Origin: Candidatus Poseidoniaceae archaeon
GTDB taxonomy: Archaea; Thermoplasmatota; Poseidoniia; Poseidoniales; Poseidoniaceae
Assembly (NCBI GenBank): GCA_938084675.1
Contig: CALKGM010000002.1
Span: 62,001 to 126,000 of the forward strand
Length of the DNA: 64,000 nucleotides
Direction of reading: 5' to 3'
Shown: positions 1-8,249 of the stretch, piece after piece
Layout of the letters: the number at the start of each line of letters is the position of its first letter
Numbering within the stretch: the stretch's first letter is position 1
Notes under the pieces: model-generated
What the model was told of the DNA's origin: nothing
Databases searched by the model: none
The model's input: only the letters and a program-made list of their open reading frames with translations
Made by a program: the position numbers and the translations under genes

Positions 1-1175
1 ACGTCAGGACCACGAAGAATCATCTGGCGCATTTGTTCTCGGTTACGAGCGGTAGCTCGGATTGGGACAGTAAGTTCCTTTGCAATCTTGGTAGGTACTC
101 CGACTTCATTTACGCTGAGGTATGGGTCAGGTGAAATCACGGAACGTGCACAGAAGTTAACACGCTTTCCGGAAAGGTTGCTTCGGAAACGGCCTTCCTT
201 ACCCTTGAGGCGTTGTGTCAATGTCTTGAGAGTACGACCTGATCGGTGACGTGCAGGTGGGATGCCCGATGTCTGGTTGTCAAAGTAGGTGGTGATGTGG
301 TACTGCAAAAGTTCCCACAGGTCTTCAACGATCAGTTGAGGTGCACCGGAGTCACGGTTTTCACGCAGACGCTGGTTGATACGGAGAACGTCAACAAGTT
401 TGTGAGTGAGGTCGTCTTCAGAGCGGTCCCCACTGTCCAATGTGATGGAGGGTCGAACGGTAATTGGTGGGACAGGTAGGACCTTGAGAACAATCCACTC
501 GGGTCGGTTTTGCTTGTCCATTCCGATAAAGATGAGATGCTCAGCTGGAATGCTGCTCAACCACTCGCGGACGTCACGGGCGTTGAGTTTTCGCTCGGTT
601 GCCTCGTTCTTTTCCTTGAAGGTTGTTGGCTTGTCCAGAATGATTTTTCCTTGGGCTGCGCCACAGTGCATGCACACCTTGCGCTTGGTGCCTGAGGTGA
701 CCTTCTCAACTTCCTTGATCATCTTAGAGAATTCGGTTGAACCCACACCGTGCTTCGTCATGACGTCACGGATACGGTTTCGGTAGTAATCCTGTTCAGA
801 TTGTTCTGGGTTGGACGGGCTTGTTCCTTCTTCGGTGTGAAGGAGGATTTTACTGCAGGTGTTGCAGGTGGCTTTGAGCGCAGTTTTGATGAGGTTGACG
901 AAACCGATGTGAATCACAGGAAGTTCCAATTGAATGTGTCCAAAGTGACCAGGAGATTCGTCGTACTTGCATCCATCAGTCGGGCAAATGAGTCCGGGTT
1001 CGATAACACCCATGTGAGGGTCCATCAGGCCTTGCTTGTAGGCGTGTCCGTCGTCCTTGTAGGTGTCAGCAGTCTTAACTTCAACAGCAGACATCTTCTT
1101 GATTTCAATAGGGTCCATCAGTCCAAATCGGATTTGGGCAATCCGCTTGGGAATCATTGTCGTTTTTCGGCTCAT
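1..1175 (-). CDS. rpoA1: DNA-directed RNA polymerase subunit A' (partial, 3' end beyond window)
   Basis: This is the N-terminal 391 residues of the archaeal largest-subunit front half (clamp, start of the active-site region). The translation contains the near-invariant segment KGKEGRFRSNLSGKRVNF followed by ARSVISPDPYLSVNEVGVP. The CxxC pairs at about residues 104-107 (CNTC) and later (CMHC) look like one intact zinc site. The other N-terminal zinc site is altered: C64 is followed by D67, C69 and S74 where the family has C-x2-C-x6-C-x2-H. The start ATG (1173-1175) overlaps the rpoB stop as ATGA and has GGAGG about 6 bases upstream. It is the last visible gene of a tRNA-rpoH-rpoB-rpoA1 operon and is truncated only by the window edge. 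Confidence 0.96.
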   Translation of the reverse strand, partial: MSRKTTMIPKRIAQIRFGLMDPIEIKKMSAVEVKTADTYKDDGHAYKQGLMDPHMGVIEPGLICPTDGCKYDESPGHFGHIQLELPVIHIGFVNLIKTALKATCNTCSKILLHTEEGTSPSNPEQSEQDYYRNRIRDVMTKHGVGSTEFSKMIKEVEKVTSGTKRKVCMHCGAAQGKIILDKPTTFKEKNEATERKLNARDVREWLSSIPAEHLIFIGMDKQNRPEWIVLKVLPVPPITVRPSITLDSGDRSEDDLTHKLVDVLRINQRLRENRDSGAPQLIVEDLWELLQYHITTYFDNQTSGIPPARHRSGRTLKTLTQRLKGKEGRFRSNLSGKRVNFCARSVISPDPYLSVNEVGVPTKIAKELTVPIRATARNREQMRQMILRGPD

Positions 1176-4100
1176 CTTCGGTCCTCCAGTTCAAGGCGCA
1201 TGGCCACTCCTAAACTCTTCATTTCGTCTAGAAGTAGCTTGAATGCATATGAAGTCTGCACTTTGTAGACTTCTGCTCCATCTCCGTGGATGGGGCTGAC
1301 ATAAGTTCCACGCTTCGGGTCATACCAGGCAATGTGACCGGATTGAGCGCAGACATACATGTCAATACCATCTGATTCATCGAGCAAACGGTCTTTGATG
1401 ACCATTGAAGCTCCGTGTGCAATCAGACAGTCACGTTCCATCTCACCAAATCGCAGACCACCTTGTCGGGCACGTCCTTCGGTTGGCTGACGGGTCAAGA
1501 TTTGAACACGTCCACGAGAGCGAGCGTGTATCTTAGAGGAAACCAAGTGGTGCAATCGTTGGTAGAAAATACATCCAACGAAGATTTCGGCAGGGTATGA
1601 TTCACCGGTTTCACCGTTGATCATGGTTTCACGGCCTGTGTGGGCAAGTCCATTTCGGACCAAACCATCACGAAGGCTGGATTCCTTTTCTCCACGGAAA
1701 GCAGTACCGTCAACACGGCGGCCTTCCATAGCACCAACCTTACCACCGATCATTTCTAGAACGTGGGCCACGGTCATTCTCGAAGGAATTGCGTGAGGGT
1801 TGATGATGAGGTCCGGTACGACACCGTCTGCCGTGAACGGCATATCTTCTGGTTCAACCAAGCGTCCAATGACACCTTTTTGACCGTGACGGGATGCGAA
1901 TTTGTCACCAACTTCAGGAATCTTGTGGCTTCGAACCATGACACGGACCAAGCGGCCGGAGTCCAGAGATTCAGTAACATAGACGTTGTCGACCCATCCC
2001 TTTTCGCCGTGGCGAACGAGCATGGATGATTCACGTCGTTCTTGAGCCATCAAGAAAGCGCCACCGGATGTTTCCTCAAGGAAACGAGGTGGGCTGGTCT
2101 TTCCGACCAACACGTTGCCGCCGATGAGTTCAGTTTCAGGAACGGGGAGCCCGTCGTTTTCCAAGTGCATGTAGGCTTCAGGAGTCTTGAGTCCCTTGAT
2201 TTCCTGCTTTGAGGAACCAGGCTTCTCAATTTCTTCGACCTGTCCACCAGGGAATCTACGTCGTTCTGCATTGTAGGTACGGTTGAAGGTTGATCGTCCG
2301 AGAGCCCGGTCGATTGAACCCTTGTTCATGATGACTGCGTCTTGCATGTTGTACCCGTGAAGGGACATGATAGCTACGATGAAGTTTTGTCCACCTGGGC
2401 GGTCATCAAAGTTCGTGGTTGACATTGCTCGGGTCTTCGTGATGGAGCGTTGTGGGTAGTGCAAGATGTGGGCACGGGTGTCTGGGCGCATTCGGTAGTT
2501 AGCACTGGGTAGTCCAAGAGATTGCTTGACCATTGCAGTTCCACCAGTAACACGAGGTGTTGAGTTGTGTTCTGGGTAAGGGATGAGTGATGCGCAAACA
2601 CCGAGCACCAGTTGTGGGTCGATTTCACAGTGCGTGTGTTCTTCAGTGTACATGAGCGGAATTTCGAACTCAGTGGTGTTCCAGTCACCGTTAGGCATGC
2701 GGACGTTAGCTCGTAGGTGAGCAGTGCGTGCGCCTGGTTCTCCAAGGTTCATCCATTCGATGTCCTCGTTCTTGACCGTGCGGCCAGCAAGTCCAGCGGA
2801 GTCGCCTTCTGGGACGGTCTCTGGAAGAACGAACGGGCGTGGTGCGATGTAGAGGTCTTCTTCTTCCTCAGCATCAATCCACTCAACGATTCCTTCAATG
2901 ACCAAAGAGCGGAAATTCATTTCGCCGCTGGTCAACTTTGACAAGTGGTCAAGGGTTAAACGAGGAGCACCGTCGTAAAGGATGAGGACAGGTCGCAAAA
3001 TACGTCCCTTGTCAGTGTTGATGAAGATGTCCTTGTTTTCCTTGTCGTGTCGGATGGATACTTCAGATGGAATAACACCACGGCGTCGAGCAGATTTGAA
3101 GTGCATGACCAATTTCTGTCCTTTCTTGTGGATTCCGTAAATATCACCGTTAACGTGAATTCGGTCACCGTCAGTCCAGTCGTCTGGCTGGTAAACTTCT
3201 AACTCGTCAAGGCGCTCTCGGATTTCAACTTCGTCAATGTTCTCTGAAATATCGATCATTTGAGCAGCGTTCTTCACCAGTCCACAGTTTTGACCTTCAG
3301 GGGTCTCGTTAGGGCACAGGCGCCCCCATTGTGTGGGGTGGAGGTCACGAGCTTCAAAGTGAGGCTGACTTCGTACAAGAGGAGATGTGACACGGCGCAT
3401 GTGTGAAAGTGCGGCAAGATAGGTGGTTCGGTCCAGAAGTTGGCTAACACCAGAGCGTCCGCCGACCCAGTTACCTGTTGCGAGGGCGTGCATGATTTTC
3501 GAGGTCAACACGTCAGGTCGCAAACACGATGTAATCTTGAGTTCACGCTTACGGTTGTGATGTCGCTCAAGTTGGTACTTGAGGTCACGGGAAAGTTGTC
3601 CTGCGGAAACTCGGAAGAGGTCTTCAATAAGGTCTCCAGCAAGGCGGACACGCTTGTTGGCGTAGTGGTCCTTATCGTTAGGGTCTCGTCCTTCAATGGC
3701 CATTTCCAAAACTTGACGGACAATTCGGCCAAGGTAAATGGCCTTCTTGTCACGGTCTTCTTGGTTGTCTCCCAAGTGAGGGAGAAGTTCACGGTCGAGA
3801 AGTTGGTTGACTCGTGCTTCACGGTATTCTTTTTGTTGTCCGGCAGCGAATTTCTTTTGCAGCCATTCGTGGCTTTCTTCCTTGGTTTCGACTCCGTATT
3901 CTTCGTTGTCTTTGACTTCGTTGATGTTTGCGACGATAAACTTGAACGAATCGGTGTTTCCTGCAATTGCTTGGAAGATTTGTTGGTCGTTTTCAACGCC
4001 AAGGGCACGCATGAGGAGGACAACTGGAATTGCAGTTGTTCCTGCGGTGCTGATCTTGACCATGAGCATACCATCACGGCGCTTTTCAACAGTAAGCGGC

Positions 4101-4789
4101 TTGCGCATACCGTCTTTTTGCGAGAAAATCTTAGCAACTTCTGTCTGCTTTGCGTATCGCTTGTTGATTTCAACAGTAACACGGTTGGGTGCAAGGTCTT
4201 CCATTGAGATGAGGACACGCTCGGTTCCGTTGATAATGAAGTAGCCTCCAGGGTCCAGAGGGTCTTCGCCCTTCTTGCGGAGGAGGTCATGCCAGTTTGC
4301 CTTGTCTTCGTCTGAGGTAGTTGGTGCGAGGACACGGTCTCCAGCGATGTGCTTGGGGTGGAGGTTACATCGTTCAGAACGAACCATGATCGGCATGGAA
4401 CCAACTTGAACGCCCTTTTCAGTAGGTGATGGGACGCCGTTTCGCTTGATGGTGAAATCCATTGAAACCGGAGACATGTAGGTGAGCTTACGAAGTCGGC
4501 ATTGCATTGGAGTGGAATCATTGAGTGCTCCATTGGCTTCTTTGACCATGGGCTTGCCGAGTTTGACATTCTTGATTCGAATGACGATGTCTTGGTCTGC
4601 GACGTCAAGTTTGATGTATCCGCCTTCGTCATCATCGAAATCTTCGTCTGTACCAACACGAATGTTACGAATAATTTTCTCCATGCGGGATAGGGAGTTT
4701 TCTGTGGCTGGGATACAGTCGTCGTACGATGCGAGTTGGTGGTTGACCAAACTGCGTTCTCTGAAAAATGATTGAATGATTTCTTGCAT
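1172..4789 (-). CDS. rpoB: DNA-directed RNA polymerase subunit B (unsplit)
   Basis: The second-largest RNA polymerase subunit, 1205 residues, undivided (many euryarchaea split it into B'' and B'). Seen: GGYFIINGTERVLISMEDL near residue 181, RDLHPTQWGRLCPNETPEG in the middle, GDKFASRHGQKGVIGRL, and PTEGRARQGGLRFGEMERD near the C-terminus, all hallmarks of B subunits forming the catalytic cleft and hybrid-binding region. The C-terminal zinc ribbon is eroded: the expected four cysteines (C-x2-C, C-x2-C) appear as C1147, S1150, S1165 and H1168. The gene starts 12 bases after rpoH and ends in an ATGA overlap with rpoA1, so the three subunits are probably translated from one message. Confidence 0.98.
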   Translation of the reverse strand: MQEIIQSFFRERSLVNHQLASYDDCIPATENSLSRMEKIIRNIRVGTDEDFDDDEGGYIKLDVADQDIVIRIKNVKLGKPMVKEANGALNDSTPMQCRLRKLTYMSPVSMDFTIKRNGVPSPTEKGVQVGSMPIMVRSERCNLHPKHIAGDRVLAPTTSDEDKANWHDLLRKKGEDPLDPGGYFIINGTERVLISMEDLAPNRVTVEINKRYAKQTEVAKIFSQKDGMRKPLTVEKRRDGMLMVKISTAGTTAIPVVLLMRALGVENDQQIFQAIAGNTDSFKFIVANINEVKDNEEYGVETKEESHEWLQKKFAAGQQKEYREARVNQLLDRELLPHLGDNQEDRDKKAIYLGRIVRQVLEMAIEGRDPNDKDHYANKRVRLAGDLIEDLFRVSAGQLSRDLKYQLERHHNRKRELKITSCLRPDVLTSKIMHALATGNWVGGRSGVSQLLDRTTYLAALSHMRRVTSPLVRSQPHFEARDLHPTQWGRLCPNETPEGQNCGLVKNAAQMIDISENIDEVEIRERLDELEVYQPDDWTDGDRIHVNGDIYGIHKKGQKLVMHFKSARRRGVIPSEVSIRHDKENKDIFINTDKGRILRPVLILYDGAPRLTLDHLSKLTSGEMNFRSLVIEGIVEWIDAEEEEDLYIAPRPFVLPETVPEGDSAGLAGRTVKNEDIEWMNLGEPGARTAHLRANVRMPNGDWNTTEFEIPLMYTEEHTHCEIDPQLVLGVCASLIPYPEHNSTPRVTGGTAMVKQSLGLPSANYRMRPDTRAHILHYPQRSITKTRAMSTTNFDDRPGGQNFIVAIMSLHGYNMQDAVIMNKGSIDRALGRSTFNRTYNAERRRFPGGQVEEIEKPGSSKQEIKGLKTPEAYMHLENDGLPVPETELIGGNVLVGKTSPPRFLEETSGGAFLMAQERRESSMLVRHGEKGWVDNVYVTESLDSGRLVRVMVRSHKIPEVGDKFASRHGQKGVIGRLVEPEDMPFTADGVVPDLIINPHAIPSRMTVAHVLEMIGGKVGAMEGRRVDGTAFRGEKESSLRDGLVRNGLAHTGRETMINGETGESYPAEIFVGCIFYQRLHHLVSSKIHARSRGRVQILTRQPTEGRARQGGLRFGEMERDCLIAHGASMVIKDRLLDESDGIDMYVCAQSGHIAWYDPKRGTYVSPIHGDGAEVYKVQTSYAFKLLLDEMKSLGVAMRLELEDRR

Positions 4790-4801
4790 GGTATCCTCTC
4801 C

Positions 4802-5452
4802 TCAGTTCCCCTCTACAATCAGCCGGTAGGCGATTGTGCGTCCTGCCGACGGGGATTGGCGGACGACTTTCAACACTCGGTCAGCAATCCAGCCAGCAGC
4901 CAATGGCTTGTGGTCGGGGTTAGCCGCAAGCCGGGCCATGTCTTCTGCTTCTGCGAGTTCTTTGATGACCTGAACAACCGGGTCGGTGATCAGGATTTTT
5001 GGAAGCAATTCCTTGGCGAGACGATCTTCACCGGTCTCAGCGTCGGGTTGCACCATGTTCCACGGGGCGAGTTCGGACAACTCGATTGCGAGTTGGTCCT
5101 CGTCGGAGATGTTCGGTTCTCCGATGAGTTCTTGATGTGGTACGAGAATGTGATTGAGTGCGTTGAAGCGGGACGTAATCTCTGGTCGGTCAAAGTCATC
5201 AATTGCCTTTGAACGGATGGTGATCTTCTTGCTCTTCTTTGCAGCACGTCGGCGGGAGCCTTGTTCTGCGATGATGTTCATGGTGGTGACGAATTCTTCT
5301 GCATCTTTGGAAATACCGAGGACCGATGCTACTTCATCGTGACCCAGGTTCTTGATATCCGTCATGTTTCGGTCTGTTGCGAGTTTGTGAGCGTAGTCCT
5401 CAGAAACTCCCAGTTCCATTAAGCGTTTTTTAGTTGCACTTTTTACTACCAT
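4802..5452 (-). CDS. rpoH: RNA polymerase subunit H (RPB5-like) with long N-terminal extension
   Basis: The C-terminal part (about residues 122-216) matches archaeal RpoH: ILVPHQELIGEP, then LLPKILITDPVVQVI and VRQSPSAGRTIAYRLIVEG, the assembly domain equivalent to the RPB5 C-terminus. Archaeal RpoH is usually about 75-85 residues; this one is 216. The extra N-terminal about 120 residues begin with a lysine-rich helix and a segment (ELGVSEDYAHKLATDRN, then IKNLGHDEVASVLGI) that resembles a helix-hairpin-helix or small DNA-binding fold. An acidic insertion of about 25 residues also sits inside the core. It is the first protein gene after tRNA-Lys and lies 12 bases before rpoB. Confidence 0.9.
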   Translation of the reverse strand: MVVKSATKKRLMELGVSEDYAHKLATDRNMTDIKNLGHDEVASVLGISKDAEEFVTTMNIIAEQGSRRRAAKKSKKITIRSKAIDDFDRPEITSRFNALNHILVPHQELIGEPNISDEDQLAIELSELAPWNMVQPDAETGEDRLAKELLPKILITDPVVQVIKELAEAEDMARLAANPDHKPLAAGWIADRVLKVVRQSPSAGRTIAYRLIVEGN

Positions 5453-5501
5453 TCTGACACCCCGCGAACACCCTTGCTCTCAAGCCGGTAGATTCAGCAG
5501 G

Positions 5502-5575
5502 CGGGCCTGACGGGGTTCGAACCCGCGACCATCGGATTAAAAGTCCGACGCTCTACCTGACTGAGCTACAGGCCC
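5502..5575 (-). tRNA. tRNA-Lys (anticodon UUU)
   Basis: On the minus strand the sequence folds as a complete cloverleaf. The acceptor stem GGGCCTG pairs with CAGGCCC, and the D arm is GCTC/GAGC. The anticodon stem TCGGA/TCCGA encloses loop CTTTTAA (anticodon TTT). The T arm is GCGGG-TTCGAAC-CCCGT, with one G-T end pair. The discriminator is G; CCA is not fully encoded (GCC then T). No intron. The gene sits 49 bases upstream of rpoH on the same strand. Confidence 0.96.
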
Positions 5576-5614
5576 AAAGTAGCAACTTGGGCTTTTCGTC
5601 CGACCTTCAAGGTG

Positions 5615-5622
5615 TTATTATA
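5615..5622 (-). promoter_or_regulatory. Possible TATA box for tRNA-Lys / RNA polymerase operon
   Basis: TATAATAA on the minus strand lies 40 bases upstream of the mature tRNA 5' end. With usual archaeal spacing (about 25 bases) transcription would begin near 5590, giving a short tRNA leader. This rests on sequence only. Confidence 0.3.
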
Positions 5623-5747
5623 CGTTTCGGGGAGCGTGTGACGAACTATCTCTTGGCCGGCCAATTCACTACTTTGGCCAAGGGGTCATAAAAACTGCGT
5701 TTCGGCCTCGTTTCGGGTGACAACAGGTTCATTGTACGAATAGACTC

Positions 5748-7229
5748 TTGAAGGGCCTTGGCTTGGAGACCCTTGTGAAAACAGGTCCGAACTTTACCGC
5801 CGAGGCCGCCGTGGAGGAAATAGAACGGCTCCAGCGGCCTGCCAAAAAAGTCGTTTGGACTTCGCCGACACGCCAGATCTATGAGTTCGATTTACCTGTT
5901 ACAGTTTACCCTCCCAGAGAAGATACTTCGCTCTTGGCAGAGGCGCTTCATCGCTTGGGTCTGCCTAACGGAACTTCGTGTCTTGAGATTGGCTGTGGCA
6001 GCGGGGCTGTATCGATTCATGCTGCTACTTTGGGATGGAGGGTAGTTGCCTGCGATATCAATCCTTTTGCCGTCGCTTGCACTCAACATCACGCTTCATT
6101 ATACGGCCAATCTTTAACGGTCCTCGAAGGCGGTCCAGGTCCCGAACTGGATGGTGGTTCTGATCAGTGGGGTGGAGATTCCCATTACGACGTTGTGATG
6201 TGGAACCTTCCATATTTGCCTCGTCCAACTGTTGGCGATGATGTCTTGGGGCCAATGGAGGAATCAGCTCTCATTGACAGTGATGATAAGGGCCTCTTTT
6301 TCCGATACGTTGAACGACTTGCTCGTGGACGGCTCCTCAAACCGAAAGGGGTTGCTCTTGCTGTTGTTTCAAGCTTACTTGACGGCCGTCAAGCGTGCTC
6401 AATCGCTTGGCGGCAGGGTATGGCGGCTCGGGTCTTGGGCGAACAAGAATTTGATGACGGTGAATCGCTTGTTCTGGTTGCAATGTGGCACCCCTATTCG
6501 GGGAAGGAGCATACCCATGAGTCCGAGGTTGAAAGCACAAATGCAATTTTATTGGGTAACTCATCTCCCTCCGGAGTCCTGTGTACTGCTGATGTTCAAC
6601 GTCAGGGGCGAGGTCGTAGAGGACGGGAATGGGAGTCTCTAGATGGTGCTTTGGCAGCCTCTTGGGTTATTGATGACGGAACTCTTTCCCTTCACAAACC
6701 CGTTGACCAAGTTCATCTTGGATATTATTTGTATGAGTTGTTTCATTCACACGGTCCGGAGCGTATTTGTCTCAAATGGCCCAACGACCTTTATGTTAGG
6801 GCTTCAATGTCAACCCCTTGGAAAAAATGTGCAGGGGTGCTCTTTGAGGGAACTACAATGGGGACTGGTCAACGTACAGTTTTAGGAATCGGTGTGAATA
6901 TCGTAAGCCCGTCAAATTCTCAATTTGGAGGGCTTGACGAACTTAGTCCTCTTGCGAAAGGAGATGGTCTTACCGCTCAACTTCATGCAGTTGTGGCTTC
7001 AATGTTTGAGGTTCTTGATAGGCCTAATATCCCTCTGACTCATCCGGATTTACGAGCCCTCGATGAGGCCTTAATCTTTGGTTCAAATGCTTTAGGGCCC
7101 ATTTTCTATAGAGGTGATTTCGTTGAGGTTTCGGGCTTAGATGAACAAGGGTCCTTGCGTGTCAAGACCGCGTCGGGAGCGGTTGTCTTAGTGGACGACC
7201 CAGATCAATTAGAATGGTCAAACATCTAA
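5748..7229 (+). CDS. HemK/PrmC-like methyltransferase fused to biotin-protein ligase
   Basis: Two enzymes in one 493-residue chain. Residues 1 to about 250 are a Rossmann SAM methyltransferase: CLEIGCGSGAVSI (78-90) and NLPY (153-156), a variant of the NPPY signature of N5-glutamine methyltransferases acting on release factors. Residues about 257-493 are a BirA-type ligase: GRGRRGREW (287-295), LKWPNDLYV with K343, CAGVLFEG (361-368) and GIGVNI. It activates biotin with ATP and transfers it to a carrier lysine; the likely acceptor is encoded at 26493-26903. There is no BirA DNA-binding domain. The start used is TTG at 5748; GTG codons slightly downstream are alternatives. Its end overlaps a convergent gene by 12 bases. 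Confidence 0.88.
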   Translation: MKGLGLETLVKTGPNFTAEAAVEEIERLQRPAKKVVWTSPTRQIYEFDLPVTVYPPREDTSLLAEALHRLGLPNGTSCLEIGCGSGAVSIHAATLGWRVVACDINPFAVACTQHHASLYGQSLTVLEGGPGPELDGGSDQWGGDSHYDVVMWNLPYLPRPTVGDDVLGPMEESALIDSDDKGLFFRYVERLARGRLLKPKGVALAVVSSLLDGRQACSIAWRQGMAARVLGEQEFDDGESLVLVAMWHPYSGKEHTHESEVESTNAILLGNSSPSGVLCTADVQRQGRGRRGREWESLDGALAASWVIDDGTLSLHKPVDQVHLGYYLYELFHSHGPERICLKWPNDLYVRASMSTPWKKCAGVLFEGTTMGTGQRTVLGIGVNIVSPSNSQFGGLDELSPLAKGDGLTAQLHAVVASMFEVLDRPNIPLTHPDLRALDEALIFGSNALGPIFYRGDFVEVSGLDEQGSLRVKTASGAVVLVDDPDQLEWSNI

Positions 7230-7724
7230 TTCTGCATCAAGGATTTCATCCACATCTTCTTCCTCTGAAGTGTCGTCTCGTTGATACAGGCCATATGCGA
7301 GGATGAGGCCGCCGATTGGGAAGGGTAGCATGTCAATTTTGTATTTGCGATCGATGTCGAGGTCAAGCGTTGCTTCTACACCTTTTGTGTCGATTTCATA
7401 GGTATAATATCCACCCTCGTCAATGTCAAGGCTTCGCTTATCAGATTCCCCTGCAGTAATCGTGATGCTTTCAGCGCTGACGGTGGTTCCGTCTTCGGCC
7501 TTGAGCACCAACCTCACCGTAGTTGTATTCTGGACAGTAATCTCAATCTCAAACGAATCTCCAGCCCACATTGATGCCCCGTTCACATAGGGTGGGCTTT
7601 CCTCTGAATGCTCAATTGGGGTGACCCATGCAACCATGAAGAGTCCACCGAGTAATATGGTGGCTCCGGTGAGGATGAGCGCATCGCTCATCTTCATCTT
7701 TGGTGCTGCACCTCCACCGCCCAT
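7218..7724 (-). CDS. Small membrane protein with extracytoplasmic beta domain
   Basis: Not recognised as a named family. The 168-residue product starts with MGGGGAAPKMKMSDAL, then a hydrophobic helix (LILTGATILLGGLFMVAWV). A roughly 100-residue domain follows with alternating polar/hydrophobic strands and many Thr/Asp, and a second hydrophobic stretch (PFPIGGLILAYGLY) precedes an acidic tail. This predicts two membrane segments with the middle domain outside the cell. A longer frame to 7826 exists, but it would overlap the upstream gene and adds residues without family character, so ATG 7722-7724 is preferred. It lies 40 bases downstream of the 7765-8181 gene. Confidence 0.6.
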   Translation of the reverse strand: MGGGGAAPKMKMSDALILTGATILLGGLFMVAWVTPIEHSEESPPYVNGASMWAGDSFEIEITVQNTTTVRLVLKAEDGTTVSAESITITAGESDKRSLDIDEGGYYTYEIDTKGVEATLDLDIDRKYKIDMLPFPIGGLILAYGLYQRDDTSEEEDVDEILDAELDV

Positions 7725-7764
7725 ATGCTCCCGAAGCAACGACCGACCATGAAGGTTCGGCTTC

Positions 7765-8181
7765 CTAACGCTTCCTTGCGGGCTTGGGGAGGGCCATGCG
7801 TTCCCGAACAAGCCGTATTTTACCACTGGTGGTTATGCATTTTATTTCCATCCTGCGTATGGCGTCTTCGGTTCCTATGAGGGCTCGCAATCCTTTTGCT
7901 TGTTCAAGTGGGACTTGTAAAATTGCAACTCCAACATCTTCTTCGGTTAGTCCTACCGTCATCCTTAGGTGTTCCAATGCCGCCTGGGCAACATCATTTT
8001 CACTGGGATGGAACTCCATCAGTTTGATTGGTCGCTCTGATTCAAATGTAGAAGTTATTGATGAGATGAGTCCGTTTAACGATGACCTCGTTTGATATCG
8101 GCTGCTGACCAAAATGCCAATCCATCGGCGCTTACCTCGTAGCGCCTTGCTCAGCCGTTTGGCCATGGCAGTTCCAAACAT
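7765..8181 (-). CDS. Possible RNase P protein component 2 (Pop5/Rpp14-like)
   Basis: A basic 138-residue protein. It opens with a lysine/arginine-rich strand (KALRGKRRWIGILVSS) and ends with IKCITTSGKIRLVRERM, which resembles the closing VxGxSGTIKxxR element of archaeal Pop5. The middle has helix pairs and a predicted strand (VGVAILQVP). Length fits Pop5 (about 110-140). Pop5 supports the RNase P RNA in maturing tRNA 5' ends. The match is by eye and partial; an unrelated RNA-binding protein cannot be excluded. The start may instead be ATG at 8164-8166 (MAKRLSKA). Confidence 0.4.
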   Translation of the reverse strand: MFGTAMAKRLSKALRGKRRWIGILVSSRYQTRSSLNGLISSITSTFESERPIKLMEFHPSENDVAQAALEHLRMTVGLTEEDVGVAILQVPLEQAKGLRALIGTEDAIRRMEIKCITTSGKIRLVRERMALPKPARKR

Positions 8182-8249
8182 TCATGCTTCATGACCTTTG
8201 AGTAAAATCTCACCATAGTATGTAAAAAGGTCAACCTCCACCATCCTAT

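Noticed and set aside
3505-4659. 384-codon open frame on the minus strand inside rpoB
   Set aside because: It overlaps the rpoB frame completely; the product is Ser/Thr/Lys-rich with no motif, whereas rpoB shows unbroken family motifs over the same bases.
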